Source: Sparassis latifolia (lineage: Eukaryota > Basidiomycota > Agaricomycetes > Polyporales > Sparassidaceae). Taken from it: a stretch of 64,000 bases of DNA. Of this stretch, positions 1 to 10,418 are shown in pieces. Every line of letters starts with the position of its first letter. The stretch's first letter is position 1. The notes under the pieces are model-generated. The model worked only from the letters and a program-made list of their open reading frames with translations, did not search any database and was not told the DNA's origin. The translations under genes and the position numbers were made by a program. The DNA lies in assembly GCA_018466975.1 (NCBI GenBank), contig CM031556.1:3472001-3536000 (forward strand), read 5' to 3'.

Positions 1-14
1 TACTTGATACACAG

Positions 15-94
15 ACGAGAAGTTCATTGGTGGATGCGACAGCGTCACCAGCCTCGACCAGGAAGGCAAGCTGGCCGGCCTTATTGCGGCGTAA
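15..94 (+). CDS. Glutaredoxin-like protein, last exon only (partial)
   Basis: After an acceptor AG at 13-14, an open exon runs to a TAA at 92-94. It encodes a C-terminus containing EKFIGGCDSV and EGKLAGLI. The glycine pair plus CD following a short hydrophobic stretch is the glutathione-binding signature at the end of glutaredoxin domains, which reduce disulfides with glutathione. The rest of the gene, including the CPYC/CGFS active site, lies left of the window, so dithiol and monothiol types cannot be separated. The call rests on about 26 residues. Confidence 0.6.
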
Positions 95-252
95 GCATCG
101 CTAGGTCCTTCCTTCTCTACCACGGACATCGGGCGAAGTGAGACTCTGGTCGGGGATCTGTCGATTACCCCTTATCTCTGGCAGTGATACCTCTTCTTCT
201 CGTTTGTAATTCGTAGCAATCAAGGATACTACTGTAGAAATATATAGAACTC

Positions 253-973
253 TAGTCTCGGAACCAGACGTTCGGTGGTAGCAGGGCATCACGTGAAACT
301 GACAGCGGAGAGCGAAAAAGAGATGCACAGCTACCACCTAGAACGTCTGGTGAAATTCGTATAGGCGGGGGGGGGATTGTCACACTTCGTGACCAGCGCG
401 TCAGGGCGACGTGTCCTACGGGCGATGTGTAGTAGTACGCGTCTTCTGTGTAGTGTCTGTAGCAATCACGATACATCTTCCCCTCATACATATTCTGCTT
501 CTATGTCCTTGAAGTTGCGTGTGCGAATCTTGTGCGGTGGATCACTCGGCTCTCGTTGGCGCCCAGGTGTATTGTCAGTGTCTTCGTCTTCGTCATCAGA
601 TGAGTCCGCACTATGCTCATCCCAGTCCGGGTCGTCAAGTTCTTCATCATCCTGCACGGGATCTCCAGCATTAAGCTCTGATAATAGGGTATAGAGGTTT
701 TCAGAACTCATAGGACTCTGGTGTAGCAAGTCCGGGTATCATGCAGAAGGTCCGGGTATATTGTGTACTACGACATGGTACCTGCTACCTACATCTCTAG
801 ACGCGACGCGCGACACGCCTGACGTGCAGAAAGACGCGTCAAGATCACGTGAATGTGACAATCCCCCCCCCGCCTATACGAATTTCACCAGACGTTCTGT
901 CTGCGGGCTGTGCAGGTGTTTTTCGCTCTCCGATTGGGGGCCCGCACTGACAGAACGGCTGGTTCCGAGACTA
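253..973. mobile_element. TIR DNA transposon (Mutator-like size class), non-autonomous
   Basis: The outer ends read TAGTCTCGGAACC at 253 and its reverse complement ending at 973. The terminal inverted repeats reach about 130 bp inward, to the G-run at 364-375 and the matching C-run at 866-874. The element is flanked by a perfect 9-bp direct repeat ATAGAACTC (244-252 and 974-982), which is a target-site duplication. Nine bases is typical of Mutator-like elements. The interior of about 470 bp holds only a short acidic ORF on the minus strand and no DDE core. It is therefore best read as an internally deleted, non-autonomous copy lying between a glutaredoxin gene and the next gene's promoter. 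Confidence 0.8.
484..711 (-). pseudogene. Acidic ORF fragment inside the TIR element
   Basis: Starting from the internal ATG at 711, about 75 residues are encoded. They are rich in Asp, Glu and Ser (for example SSDDEDEDTDN) and end at EAEYV. Acidic low-complexity N-termini are common in DNA transposases, so this may be the surviving 5' end of a transposase gene whose catalytic part was lost. No domain is recognisable. It could equally be chance coding in a biased sequence. Confidence 0.3.
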
Positions 974-1188
974 ATAGAACTCGTGTCCGAGCAGGTCCGA
1001 GCTTCTCATGAGATAGGTACTGTCACGTGAAAGTTATCCTTAAATAAGTTGAGATCTGGAGATCTACAGCTGTGGATACTCAGCGACAGCGACGTCGGAC
1101 ACGACTCTGGCATCTAACTCTGAAGCATTGTACGAAAACCTCGATACACCTAGCCCAGGACACCTTCAACGTGCTGGATATTCCAAAA

Positions 1189-2077
1189 ATGTCTGCACAA
1201 GCCCTACAAGAAGATGACCTCCTTGAACTTCTTCTCCAGCTAAAAGTGCGTGCTTCGTTCCGCACCATGGGTGAACTTCATGTGTACTTGATTTGCAGAA
1301 GACTACACCAGACCAGGCACGGATCATCTTGAATAGCCAACCTCAGATTGCGTTTGCACTTATGGCTGTCATGGTGAACATAAACGCAGTGAACATGGAA
1401 GTCGTACAGGTGCGTTCAGTGGCACGAAGTCGGCCACCTTGTCATCTCCGAATCGAATAACTATAGAAATATTTTCGGAAATCTCTTGGCTTAGCCATGG
1501 TGCTCACCGTCATCACAGAAAACTTTGTCTGCGTACGGCACACTACCAGCAGCTACCCCCGCAGCCCAACAAACCGCCCCACCTGTACCTACGGCAGCAA
1601 CCGCCATTCCCCCTCATCTGGCTGTACAGCCGCCTCAGCGCAGCGTCACGCCGACATATCCCCCGCAACCTCAGCCTTCGGCCTACGCACCACCATCGTA
1701 TCCAGCACACAACACTACGCCGAATTCTTACGCGTCCTCGTCGCACCAACCACCTGCATATTCGGCACCACCTCCGACTGCACCTGCTGCCATGATACCC
1801 GATGCACTAGCGAACATACCTGATGACCAGAAGGTGCGTGCGTGTTAGCAGTACCGTTTAATCCCGTCATTTCCGGGTGTTCCGCGTTTGTGTTGACTTC
1901 CGCTGCGTGGGTTTAGGCACTTATCATGAAAGTGATTTCCATGAGTCGCGAGGAGATCTATCAATTGCCGTACGCGCAACGAGACAACATCATTCAGCTG
2001 GTTCGTCTGTTGCGTCGCCTTTGTGTTGAGTGCGTCTAATCCCTTTGCAGAGAGCTACCCTTGGGTTACCAACGTGA
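1189..2077 (+). CDS. CSTF2/Rna15-like 3'-end processing factor (hinge + C-terminal domain)
   Basis: There are five exons: 1189-1245, 1299-1409, 1519-1833, 1917-2000 and 2051-2077. All introns are GT-AG, the phases are consistent, and the product is about 197 aa. The N-terminal part (LLELLLQLK, TPDQARIILNSQPQ) matches the CSTF2 hinge, which binds the CstF-77/Rna14 partner. A Pro/Ala/Tyr-rich linker follows. The end (MSREEIYQLPYAQRDNI, LRATLGLP) is the small helical CSTF C-terminal domain. The protein would act in the nucleus in mRNA cleavage and polyadenylation. The usual N-terminal RRM is absent: exon 1 begins directly in the hinge, and the 215 bp upstream, up to the transposon, shows no RRM. 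Either an RRM-less paralog or a gene that lost its 5' part is possible. Confidence 0.75.
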
Positions 2078-2412
2078 TGCTAGTTTGTACGAATGTGTTT
2101 CCCATCGCTACCTTTGCTGTATTTACTGTGGAATGGGACACTTTAGAGCCATTCCGATGTTTCCACCACATTTCCGCGGCCCGAAAACTACCAATGTTAT
2201 CACCAGTGGTATAATGCGGACACCTTATACACCTTGCCACGCGTCTATATATTTGCCATGACCGGCCAGTAGAGTATCGTTTTGTTTTCTAAGAACCAAA
2301 GTCACGGTCGTGAAACGCTGTCCGTCACACGTGTACTTGCCAAATGTAGCAATCATACTCTACGTTCACGCCTTCCCTCCAGAAGACTCTCTACTAATTT
2401 ACTTCCCCGAAA
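2078..2412. other. Intergenic region between CSTF2-like gene and SEC26
   Basis: This 335-bp spacer between two codirectional genes must hold the 3' end of the first and the promoter of SEC26. I see no further gene in it; small ORFs here lack family signals. Confidence 0.6.
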
Positions 2413-5400
2413 ATGGCTTCCGCGGACGCGTCTTGCTACACTATAGTCTTCGAGGACAGCTCAGAGACACCTTCGACCCAAGACCTCCGCACGGCGCTGC
2501 AGAAGGGTTCAGATGAGGTTAAACTCGACACGTTGCGCAAGATCATCGTCTCGACAATAAATGGAAACCCTCAAGTGTGTGCTCGATGTTTGTCTGCGGC
2601 TTTATCCATTACTGAGCCGTCATGCATACAGCCCCAACTGCTTATGCCAATTATTCAATATGTAATGCCCACACGGAACAAGGCGCTGAAGAAGCTCTTG
2701 CACTTCTACTGGGAGGTGTGTCCGAAGTACGACGAGAACGGGAAGCTAAAGCAGGAGATGATTCTTGTGGTGTATGTCACCGTCATTTTCTTGTATGTGC
2801 TGCTCGCTGACGGTCTGTGCAGTAACGCCATTCGGAATGACCTAGTAAGTACTCACCGCGAGCGACGCACTTCTCGGGAGTCTAATAACCACACGTACAG
2901 CAACACCCGAACGAGTACATCCGGGGCGCGACCCTTCGCTTCCTCCAGAAGATCTCAAGAGATGGGGAGCTTCTTGAACCCCTCATCCCGACCTGCCGCT
3001 CCTGCCTGGAGCACCGACACTCGTACGTCCGCAAGAACGCCGTCTTCGCCATCTACACGATATACCGCGAGTTCGAGCACCTCGTCCCGGACGCACCGGA
3101 GCTCATGCAGACGTTTCTCGCCGCTGAGTCGGACGCGACGTGCAAGCGCAACGCGTTCGTGTTCCTCGCGAACTGCGCGATGCCAAAAGCGGTGGAGTAC
3201 ATCCTGCAGGTGTTCGACCAGATCCCGAACATGGACGAGCTCCTTCAGATGAGCATTATTGAGGTGATCAGGCTAGACTGCAAGAAGGACAGCAAGCACA
3301 GAGTACGTGACTTGGTGAATGTCTCATGCGGTCTCTGTCGATGACGCGTGCCATACAGGCGAAGTACATCTTGTTGATATCTGAGCTTCTGAATGCGCCT
3401 TCGCATGCTGTAAAGTACGATGCAGCAACCACCCTAACGTCATTGACGCAGAATCCTGCAGCGGTCAAAGGTGTGTTTCTCGAGTTCGTCTAGTCCCGTT
3501 CGGCATCTCAAGCTCTCGCAGCTGCCGCTTCATGTTATATCAACCTCATCACCAAGGAGTCGGATAACAACGCGAAACTCATCGTCCTTGACCGTCTCGA
3601 CACCCTGCGTTCCAAGCACGGTCATGTGTTGGACTCGCTCATCATGGACGTTCTCCAGATTTTGTCTAGGTAAGTTACCTTCTGGAGTAGGATTGGCGTG
3701 ATCATTGAACTCACTGAACTCACTGAACAAGTAGTCCCGATCTGGAGGTCCGCCGTAAGGCAATCAGCATTGTGCTCAGTATGATTTCGAGCAGAAATGT
3801 GGAGGAAGCGGTGCTATTCTTCAAGAAACAGTTGCAGAAAACACAGGAGCAGGACTTTGAGAAAGTATGTATGCAAGCGCACTAGCTATGGTCGTTTAAC
3901 ACCCTCCCGCAGGCTCCAGAGTACCGGCAACTCCTCATTCAGTCCATCCACGTTTGCGCGGTGAAGTTCTCTGAGGTTGCTGCGAGCGTGGTGCATGCAT
4001 TGATGGATTTCCTCGGAGACTCCAACAACCCGTCTGCACTCGACGTCGTCGCATTCGTGCGGTGCGAGCATCTGTGTTACGGAGACCGCATGGTCGCTGA
4101 CAAGTCCATTACAGGGAAGTGGTGGAGAAGTTCCCGCCATTACGTCGTACCATCTGCGAAAAACTCATGCAGACGATGAGCGAAATCAAGTCGGGTAAGG
4201 TCTACCGCGGTGTGCTGTGGATCCTCGGGGAGTATGCCGAACATATTTCTGAGATTCAAGATATTTTCCGTGAGCTCCGGAAGGTTCTTGGGGAGATTCC
4301 CATATTGGCGTCAGAGCAGCGGCTGCTGGAGGAGTCGGCAGACGAAGACGAGAAGAAGGAGGAGCCGCAGCCGAAAACAGACAGCGGAAAGCCTAGGGTG
4401 TTAGCTGATGGCACATACGCGACTGAGACAGCGTTCACAAGTATGTCTAATGCGAGGCTGGAAGCGGTGAAGGCGGCTGCGAAACCACCCTTGCGAAGTG
4501 AGTCTTCGAAGTTCAGACTCTGGATTGATGACTTGCTCACGCTCGGAAAACAGCCTTGATTCTCGGCGGCGACTTCTTCACGGGATCTGTGCTATCATCG
4601 GCATTGACCAAGCTCGTTCTGCGATACAGTGAACTCTCGAGCGATCAGAGAAAGTCCAATGCTCTCCAAGCAGAAGTAAGTCTCTACAGACGTCAGAGAG
4701 TATGAGCTGACAACGTCCTATTTTCAGGCTATGCTCATCATGGCCTCTATCATCCGCGTTGGGCAATCCAAGTTCGTGACAGTTCCAATTGACGAGGACT
4801 CGAGCGAGCGGATCATGAACTGCATCCAAACCCTGAGCGAGTTAGAGAATGAGCCAGCTGTTCACGACATCTTCCTAAAAAACACAAAGGCCGCCTACTC
4901 GAAGATGGTGTCTGCGCAGGAGGTATGTACGCGTATCTTGGTTTCCACCATTATTGATCTTCCAACGCCAAACGAACCCTGAATCCACAGAAAAAGGCTG
5001 CAGAGAAAAGAGAGCAAGAGAGCGCGAAGGAGAAGATTGTTCAGGTGGACGATTTGCTCACTTTCCGCCAGTTCTCCAAGAAGCCTGTGGAGGAGGTCTT
5101 TGATGTGAGCAATTGTCAAAGGGTCTGGACAGTATTATATCTGAGTGCTGTCCCAGGATCTCGAAGACGTCGGCCGGGCGACTGGTGCGGGTGAGGTGCC
5201 GGAAGACTTTATCTCTAATCTATCCCGCATATGCCAGCTTACTGGTACGTTGTGCGGTCATAATACTTCGAGATGCGTTCTCATATTTTGTCTCAGGATT
5301 TTCTGATCCCATATACGCGGAAGCATATGTCAAAGTGCAAGGCTTTGATATTCTCCTGGGTGTGTATAACTACGTGTACGATACTCGTCTATACTAGCTC

Positions 5401-6309
5401 ACAATTTCTTCAGATGTGTTGTTGGTCAATCAGACGCCGAACACTCTGCAGAATCTCTGCTTAGACTTTGCCACTCTGGGTGATTTAAAGCTCGTCGAAC
5501 GGCCAACAGTATACACTGTTGCACCTAACAGCTTCCAAAGCATCAAAGCCACCATCAAGGTGTGTTCTTCTCCTGCCTTCTAGCCGATCACTCAAACGTC
5601 GTCCTAGGTATCGTCGACAGAGACCGGTGTCATCTTCGGCAGCATCTTGTGGGAGGGACCTGGGATGTCGGAGCAATGCGTGATTTTGAACGACATTCAC
5701 ATTGACATCATGGATTACATCAAGCCTGCGTATTGCACAGAAGCACAAGTGAGTCCGGGCCATTCTCCTTGAACGTCGCATTTCACTAAGACTTCCCGTC
5801 CAGTTCCGCAGCATGTGGACAGAATTCGAGTGGGAGAACCGGGTGAACGTCACAACATCAATTTCGTACGTCACTCATTGTCGGTATGTGATACTGAGGT
5901 TTCTCATGACATGGTGCACCCAGCGATCCGCGAGAATACTTGCAGCATGTCATGAAAGCGACGAACATGTCTTGCCTCACACCGGAGGGAGCTGTCTCCG
6001 GCGACTGTGATTTCTTGTCGGCGAATATGTATGCCCGAAGTCTCTTCGGTGAGTAACTCTGATCTTGCCGATCCGTGTGAGATACTGACCGCCATGCAGG
6101 CGAGGATGCTCTGGCAAATCTCAGTGTGGAACGAACTGAGGCAGGCAGCATCACTGGTCACGTCCGGATACGAAGTAAGACGCAAGGAATCGCCTTGTCT
6201 CTAGGTGATCGGATAACCATGGGTGAGCGATATCTCCCTTGTCATCGCGTGAAGCTTGTGCGTACTGATGATGACTGCAGCTCAAAAGGACAACAAGCCA
6301 CCTGTATAG
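2413..6309 (+). CDS. SEC26: Coatomer subunit beta (beta-COP)
   Basis: About 20 exons can be joined in phase from ATG 2413 to TAG 6307-6309. Introns are 50-65 nt, for example 2575-2631, 2772-2822, 2845-2900 and 3303-3358. Beta-COP is a heptameric COPI coat subunit that forms Golgi-to-ER vesicles on the cytosolic face. The N-terminal HEAT/ARM-type solenoid is recognised from [49 protein letters not shown] and [17 protein letters not shown] charged Glu/Lys linker follows near 4330-4390. The C-terminal appendage includes [38 protein letters not shown] and [19 protein letters not shown]. The family pattern is continuous from end to end with no stop, so the gene looks intact. The donor at 2772 (GTATGT) is preferred over an upstream GTGTAT because it keeps the frame. 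Confidence 0.95.
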
Positions 6310-6714
6310 ACGTGCACGTCCATGTCCCTTGAGTTCTCGGACCTTATTGTAGATCATCTGCATTGCTGTCTGGACGTGCGTAACTGCATAATTTATTGCC
6401 CTCGAGCACCGGTGAAGGTCTCGCTGGGAGTTTCTGTGTCGGTTGAACTATCCAAAATTCAGGTCGAGTGTCATTCTACTACTATGTAGTCCGCAATCAT
6501 GGCGATAAGTACTAGATTGCTGCGCAACCGACAGGCACACATGCACATGGCTGTACTACGTAGTAGCCACGCGTTTCCCCGGTTTGAAGAGTCTCGGCAC
6601 CGCCGAGATAAGAATAAACCAAGATTCACTTCCGTCAAAAACTTGATCAAAACACATATGTAGTTGGGATGGCACACGACGCTGTCCTTACCTTTCTCCT
6701 CCCCCGGGTGTGCT
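6310..6714. other. Intergenic region with the permease promoter
   Basis: This is a 405-bp spacer between SEC26 and the permease. It contains the 3' flank of SEC26 and the upstream region of the next gene. No coding signal or repeat was found. Confidence 0.55.
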
Positions 6715-8795
6715 ATGTCGGCGAGCTATACCTCGGAAAATGACCGGGAGAAAGGATTCGTCGACGACAAGGAAGATGTTGTTATCCCCGTCAAGGAGGA
6801 CGATCCCGGTGTCGTCTTGGTGAAACGATATGGCCGGCTTGGACCCATCCTCGAGCGCATGTTCGCCAGCGGTGTCGAGGCGAGAGGCGTCGAGCGTGTC
6901 CCGGAGGATCAGAGAGAGAACAAAAACTCATGGAACAAGTACGTGCGACTGTGCTGCTAGATGAACGAAGGAAAGAAATGCTGAAATCGCTGGGCAGTCT
7001 TCTGATGTGGTGGTCAGTATGATCCTAAGACGAGCTAGCGCCAGTGACGAGCTTGAGCGGATTTCAGGTCTGTCAATTGCGTCTTGACCACCATCCCCAT
7101 CGGCGTCCTTGCCCAAGAATATTACAGTCTCACTCTACCGTTCGTATTCTTTTTTCCCCTGTCTCTGAGTTGATTTCCATCTCATATTTTCTTGCTCCAG
7201 TCATGCCATCGCCACTATTTTATGTTTTGGAGCCCTGGGCGCATTGGCTACCGCGTTCATTAGCACTCTCGGGCCAAAAACTGGCTTACGGACTATGATT
7301 ATAACCCGATTCAGTTCCGGTTACGTTGGTGGAACACTCTACGCCGTGCTCAATGTCCTTACACAGTAGGTCTCCACTTACCGGATGTGCTTCTAGATGA
7401 GTGAAGGCTTATTACCATTTGCATAGACTTGGTTTTGCTGTCACAGCAGTCATTCTGGGTGGGGAGACATTGGCCTCCATAAATCCTGGTACCCTTCCTC
7501 TGGTAGTCGGCATCATCATCGTCGGTCTGTGCAGTCTGATCCCCTGCTTCATCGGCTACCAGATGGTTCATTATTATGAACGCTATGCATGGATGGTCAT
7601 TTTCCTCGTGATGCTTTTCTTGTGGGGCCTGGGGGGCCGTGCGGGATTTAACATCAATGCGCAGAAACCATTTGAAGCTACTGGCAGAGCGCTTTCTGCC
7701 GACATTCTGACTTTTGGCAGCATTGTCTTCGGATCAGTTACCGGGGTGTGTTCTAGTTCTCGACTCGTTACCATAGGACTAATTCTCTGTACGCAGTGGG
7801 CCCCCGTTGCAGCCGACTACAACTGCAAATTGCCGGCCGACACCCCTAGTGCTAAAGTGTTTGTGCTCACGTTCTTTGGGCTCTTCATCCCGATCGCCTT
7901 CGTAGAAATTCTCGGAGCTTCGTTGATGACCATCAGTGATCCTTCGTATGCGGACGCTATTACATCGGGGGATACAAGCGCTCTTCTGTCCAAAGTTCTC
8001 TCCCCATGGAAGGGTGGAGGAAAATTCATCCTCGTTCTCCTTGCCTTCTCTGTTGTGTACGTCGATTCTCCTCGATATCGGGTGGCGCCGTTGTCTTTAT
8101 TGGCAATGATTTCACATATAGTGCGAACAACATCCCCAACACCTACTCTGCTGGATTGTCTATCCAATCGCTGGGAAGACCGTTCGCGATGGTACCCCGG
8201 TTCTTCTGGGTGCTGTTCTCATTTGTTGCGTACACGGTTGCTGGAGTTGCTGGCCGCGAGCACTTCGATGCTATCTTGTCCAACTTCTTGAGCATTTTGA
8301 GCTACTGGACCGCTTTCTTGGTTGTCATTGTCGCGGAAGAGCACTTCATTTTCAGGCGGAAAAATGGTCCCCTCGGTGGGTATAACCTGGACGACTGGGA
8401 CACTCCCAGCAAGTGAGTATATGCAGAGCCTGTTACTGAGGTGTTTATCGCTTATTCGTTTGCCAGGCTCCCAGTGGGCGTTGCTGGAGTTCTTGCTGCT
8501 TGCTGCGGTATCGCGGGTGCCGTTGTTGGAATGTCTCAGGTGCGGATCTATTATCAGCAAACAACAACGATGAGGCTAACAGGCGACTTCCTTAGGTTTG
8601 GTATACTGGGCCACTTGGCGTTAAGGCTGGAGCCGATGGGTATGGTGCAGATCTCGGCTTCGAAGTAAGTTGTTTACACTTCTGCCCTGCATCGTTGGTA
8701 ATTGATGATATTCTTCCGGATAGCTTGCGGCCGCGTTCTCGGCAGTGGCCTTTCCGCCTCTCCGGTGGCTAGAGATTCGTCTGACAGGACGATAG
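6715..8795 (+). CDS. NCS1-family purine-cytosine-type permease (Fcy2-like)
   Basis: The product is a proton-coupled nucleobase (purine/cytosine) transporter of the plasma membrane. A hydrophilic N-terminus of about 75 aa is followed by a long run of hydrophobic segments consistent with 12 TM helices. Diagnostic stretches are SVNCVLTTIPIGVLAQEYY, RFSSGYVGGTLYAVLN, GETLASINPG, LWGLGGRAGFNI and SVTGWAPVAADYNCKLP; the last is the Fcy2-type TM motif. The end reads FPPLRWLEIRLTGR. The ATG at 6715 is chosen because the preceding in-frame codons start from a TTG only. Several GT-AG introns interrupt it (6939-6997, 7013-7067 and others), leaving a 15-nt exon at 6998-7012. The substrate cannot be fixed from sequence; close relatives take up adenine, guanine, hypoxanthine or cytosine. 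Confidence 0.88.
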
Positions 8796-8994
8796 TCCCA
8801 CTCACGACACCCACCACAGCTCCTCTCGCTTGTAATGATAGAGGCCTACTTATCAGTGTAGATATTAATGCTGTCATGCCATTCTCTGCGACTAAGAGTC
8901 ATGTGGGTTGTGCTGTCATGTCAGTGCGAACTTTGGACTGTGTCTATGTATGCAGTCTGTCTTGGCACGCCAAGAAATGGAGAGGTATTCCTGC

Positions 8995-9020
8995 TGGTGG
9001 TGGTGGTGGTGGTGGTGGTG
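8995..9020. repeat. (GGT)n microsatellite
   Basis: About eight GGT triplets sit just upstream of the kelch-gene start, within the 274-bp spacer 8796-9069. Confidence 0.9.
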
Positions 9021-9069
9021 CCCGGGATAGCATGGATAGCTGACTCTCACTGCACACCAATCATCATCA

Positions 9070-10358
9070 ATGCCCGTCGCACGCTGGTCTCTGCTATCCA
9101 AAACGCCTTGGATTGCTAGGTCGTCTCATTCCGTATCAGTAACAAAATCGGGCGTCGTCGTTGTTTATGGGGGTGAACTAAAGCCTCGCACGCCCGTTGA
9201 CTCCTGCACCGATGGACAAGAAGGGATAGTCAAGGGATCCGTGCATCTGTTCGATCTGAAGGATCGCTCTTCTCAGATCGCACATCGAGGATGGCGGACA
9301 CTCAGTCCCGCTTCGAACGCTGCCAAGGATGCTACGTCTGGTATCCCAGATGCCAGAGTTGGAGCGACGATTGTCTGTGATGGTCAATCATTATACCTGT
9401 GGGGAGGGCGTGGAGGAGTAGACATGGCTCCCCCCGACAAAGCGCAGGTCGGGATCTGGCGCAGTGAGATAAAGGATGATGAAACCTCTACAGTGATTAA
9501 CTGGCAGAGGATACCTGCTGTGAACGAGGAACAAGCTCCAGAATCACGCAGCTTTCATACCGCAGTTACTTATGCGGTACGGCTTTCTCTCTCTGAATGC
9601 TCAGGGAAGCTAAAGCTAAATATCGAAACCGCAGGGAAAAATCTACATCCACGCAGGATGTCCGACGACTGGGAGGCTTAGTGCATTGGATTCTTTCGAT
9701 ATCGCCACTCGCACCTGGAAATCTCTTGCGCCAGCCCCAGATCCTGTGCGCGGAGGCACTTCTCTTGCCATGGCTTCGCCGAACCAAGGGGGGGTGGTTT
9801 TAGTCCGATACGGGGGTGAGTGTATAGTATATTTCCACCGTTGGGATACGTCCAATACTCGTGACAGGTTTCAGCGGCTATGAACTGCCTTCCGAAGCGG
9901 GGAGCCTTGACGTCTATTCCATTGAAGAAGATAAATGGTTTACCGTGCAGCCCAAAGCAGATTCCGAGCACGGCAGCCCCGGGTCCCGCTCTGTTCATGG
10001 CTTTGCGCCATTTCAATCGACCTCGCCTTCATTAGTAGACGCCGTCGCATTACTCTTTCACGGAGAAAGGGACGCGAGTACCCTGGGGCATGCCGGTGCC
10101 GGTACATTCTGGCACGATGTATGGCTGCTCACGAAACAGAAAGCCGACGGTGTGACAGATGGATGGGCTTGGAAGAAGGCGGAAGTGACTGCTACAAATG
10201 CAGCTTCCGAAAGCATTCTAAGCGTCCCGGAAGGCAGAGGATGGCTTGGTTCAACAGCTTGGGTAGACGACAAAGGTAACTCGCGGATTGTGATGCACGG
10301 TGGATTGCTGTCTTCAAACGAGAGAAGCGATGAATTATGGGAGTTACAAGTGGAGTGA
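9070..10358 (+). CDS. Kelch-repeat beta-propeller protein
   Basis: Three exons (9070-9576, 9635-9815, 9868-10358) encode 392 aa. Kelch blades are recognised from repeated hydrophobic-GG motifs: VVVYGGE, LYLWGGRGG, KIYIHAGC, VLVRYGGFSGYE, LLFHGER and IVMHGGLL. Each is followed by a Trp or Tyr such as TWKSLAPAPDP or WFTV. This gives about five to six blades of a propeller, a protein-interaction scaffold. The blade order resembles stand-alone fungal kelch/galactose-oxidase-type proteins with no BTB, F-box or signal peptide. The biological role is unknown. Its end lies about 60 bp from the end of the convergent minus-strand gene. Confidence 0.82.
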
Positions 10359-10418
10359 GTACTGAGCGGAATGCCTAAGTGGAATGAAATGTACTATGCG
10401 TTGTATGGAGCGACATTA

